From positions 1 to 5,565 of the forward strand of contig DCVI01000109.1 in NCBI GenBank assembly GCA_002327315.1: a DNA stretch of 5,565 bases, read 5' to 3'. A model generated the notes under the pieces. It was not told the origin of the DNA and searched no databases. It saw only the letters and a list, made by a program, of their open reading frames with translations. Origin of the DNA: Syntrophaceae bacterium UBA2192 (GTDB lineage Bacteria > Desulfobacterota > Syntrophia > Syntrophales > UBA2192). Made by a program: the position numbers and the translations under genes. Shown piece by piece: positions 3,951 to 5,565 of this stretch (its first letter is position 1; each line of letters opens with the position of its first letter).

Positions 3951-5565
3951 AACCGAATAACCGATCCTCCCTGAGGAAAGTCATCGTCAAGCGGGCCCGG
4001 CGGAGCCGTATTTTTCGCCGGATTTTTTCCGCCATGATCGTCCTCGGGCTCCTGGCGTTTCTCGGCGCCGTGGGGTTCCTGGCCTACCTGGTCCATGAAT
4101 CGCCCAGCGTGGATACCCTGAAGGACTACCGGCCCAGCACGACGACCCGGATCTACTCCGACAAGAACGAGCTCGTGGACTCCTTCTTCGCCGAGGACCG
4201 GCAGGTCATCGCCATCGCCGAGGTCCCCGACGTGGTCATCAAGGCCTTCGTGGCCGGCGAGGACGCCCGCTTCTTCCAGCACGAGGGGCTCGATCTCGTC
4301 GGCATCCTGCGGGCCTTCGTCAAGAACATGATCGCCGGTGAAATCGTCCAGGGCGGCAGCACCATCACCCAGCAGGTGGCCCGCTCGCTCTACCTCTCGC
4401 CGGAGCGGACCTTCATACGCAAGATCCGGGAGGCAATCCTCGCCTGGAAGATCGACCGCTACCTGAAAAAGCACGAAATCCTCGAGCTCTACCTCAACCA
4501 CATCTACCTCGGCCACGGGGCCTACGGGATCGAGGCGGCCTCGCAGAGCTACTTCGGCAAGTCGACCCGCAACCTGACGCTCGCCGAGGCGGCCGTCCTG
4601 GCGGGGCTCCCCAAGGCGCCAAGCCGCTTCTCGCCCTACGTGAACATGGAGCGGGCACGCCTGCGGCAGGCCTACGTGCTCACCCGGATGCAGGAGGACG
4701 GCTACATCACGCAGGCCGCCCGGGACAAGGCGATGAAGGACCCCATCAAGCTCATCTCGTCGAAGCCCCGGGAGAAGATCGCCCCCTACTTCACGGAGAA
4801 CGTGCGGCGCTACATTCTCGACAAGTACGGCGCCGATGCCCTCTACCGCGAAGGGCTCGAGGTCTACACGACGATCAACTTGGAGATGCAGAAGGCCGCA
4901 AACGATGCCGTGGAGCGGGGCCTCAAGGAAATGGAGACGCGGGAGAAATTCCCGGCCGGTGAGCTCCAGGGGGCCCTTTTGTGCATGGACGTGCGCACCG
5001 GCGAGATCAAGGCCATGGTGGGGGGCCGGGACTACAAGAAGAGCGAGTTCAACCGGGCCACCCAGGCGCGGCGCCGGCCCGGGTCCTCATTCAAGCCCTT
5101 CGTTTACACGGCCGCCTTCGACAAGGGAATGACGCCGGCCTCGGTGATCATCGACTCGCCCCTCATCTTCGACGACGCCGTCCGCGGCGAGTGGAAGCCC
5201 CAGAATTTCGAACACAAGTTTTTCGGCCCCACGACGCTGCGAACGGCCCTGACCTTGTCGCGCAACGTTGTCACCGTGAAGGTGCTCCAGGAAATCGGGC
5301 TGCCCTATGCCATCGACTACGCCCACAACATGGGGATCAACTCGCCGCTCACCCGCGACCTCACGCTCGCCCTGGGGACCTCGACGGTTACGCTCCAGGA
5401 GATGATTCGCGGTTACGGCGTGCTTGCCAACAGCGGCAAGCGGGTGGAACCCTATTTCATCCGCAAGATCGTGGACCGGCGCGGCCACGTCCTCGAGGAG
5501 CAGGCGCCCCAGGTCGAGCAGGCCATCGACCCCCGTATCGCCTATCTCACCACGTCGGTGCTGCA
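3947..5565 (+). CDS. Class-A penicillin-binding protein, 1A family (transglycosylase/transpeptidase), 3' end cut
   Basis: Bifunctional peptidoglycan synthase anchored in the inner membrane with its catalytic domains in the periplasm. The frame is open from ATG at 3947 to the right edge, 539 complete codons. A basic N-terminus (KRARRSRIFRR) precedes one membrane helix (about 28-48). The GT51 transglycosylase domain shows EDARFFQHEG with catalytic E105, GGSTITQQVARSLYL (136-150), and RKIREAILAWKIDR with the second glutamate E162, 57 residues from E105 as expected. The transpeptidase domain shows the SxxK motif S380-K383 in RPGSSFKPF and the SxN motif S438-N440 in LSRNVV. The KTG motif should lie beyond the window; such proteins usually have 750-850 residues. 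The ATG overlaps the tatC stop (ATGA) and I see no ribosome binding site of its own, so translation is probably coupled to tatC. mrcA/ponA is the likely name, but orthology is not proven. Confidence 0.95.
   Translation, partial: MKPNNRSSLRKVIVKRARRSRIFRRIFSAMIVLGLLAFLGAVGFLAYLVHESPSVDTLKDYRPSTTTRIYSDKNELVDSFFAEDRQVIAIAEVPDVVIKAFVAGEDARFFQHEGLDLVGILRAFVKNMIAGEIVQGGSTITQQVARSLYLSPERTFIRKIREAILAWKIDRYLKKHEILELYLNHIYLGHGAYGIEAASQSYFGKSTRNLTLAEAAVLAGLPKAPSRFSPYVNMERARLRQAYVLTRMQEDGYITQAARDKAMKDPIKLISSKPREKIAPYFTENVRRYILDKYGADALYREGLEVYTTINLEMQKAANDAVERGLKEMETREKFPAGELQGALLCMDVRTGEIKAMVGGRDYKKSEFNRATQARRRPGSSFKPFVYTAAFDKGMTPASVIIDSPLIFDDAVRGEWKPQNFEHKFFGPTTLRTALTLSRNVVTVKVLQEIGLPYAIDYAHNMGINSPLTRDLTLALGTSTVTLQEMIRGYGVLANSGKRVEPYFIRKIVDRRGHVLEEQAPQVEQAIDPRIAYLTTSVL

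Noticed and set aside
3875..4516. Minus-strand open frame across the tatC/PBP junction
   Set aside because: Antisense to the transglycosylase domain, which has intact catalytic motifs on the plus strand.

Overview
The window is a GC-rich bacterial chromosome segment with two divergent gene clusters and no mobile element, tRNA, rRNA or CRISPR array that I can see. The gene set (GatCA amidotransferase, Tat export, class-A PBP of the 1A type, HDAC-family deacetylase) and the TatA/B sequence style suggest a Gram-negative bacterium, most likely of the former Deltaproteobacteria (Desulfobacterota). That placement is an inference, made without a database search.

Left cluster, minus strand, read right to left: a complete HDAC-family deacetylase (2621 to 1563), gatC (1452 to 1165, TTG start), and gatA (from 1100, running off the left edge; about 366 residues visible). 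GatC and GatA are two parts of the GatCAB complex that converts Glu-tRNA(Gln) and/or Asp-tRNA(Asn) to the amidated forms. GatB is not in view.

The divergent region 2622-2783 holds a promoter-like TTGACA element for the right cluster and two dyads. Right cluster, plus strand: a TatA/TatB-family subunit (2784-3098), tatC (3189-3950), and a class-A penicillin-binding protein (from 3947, cut by the right edge). The last two overlap by ATGA and are probably translationally coupled. TatB and TatC form the receptor of the twin-arginine translocase. The PBP polymerises and cross-links peptidoglycan.

The most unusual content is not a gene. All three intergenic spacers that lie between co-directional genes carry arrays with an exact 7-nt period, built on GGC or GGG when read on the coding strand. 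Each array begins 0-4 nt after the stop codon of the upstream gene: gatC/gatA (1125-1162, six GGG tracts, a textbook G-quadruplex pattern), HDAC/gatC (1527-1558, five units) and tatB/tatC (3099-3176, six units followed by four inverted ones, folding into a long hairpin that runs into a T-tract). The gatC leader also has a perfect 11-bp hairpin just upstream of its ribosome binding site.
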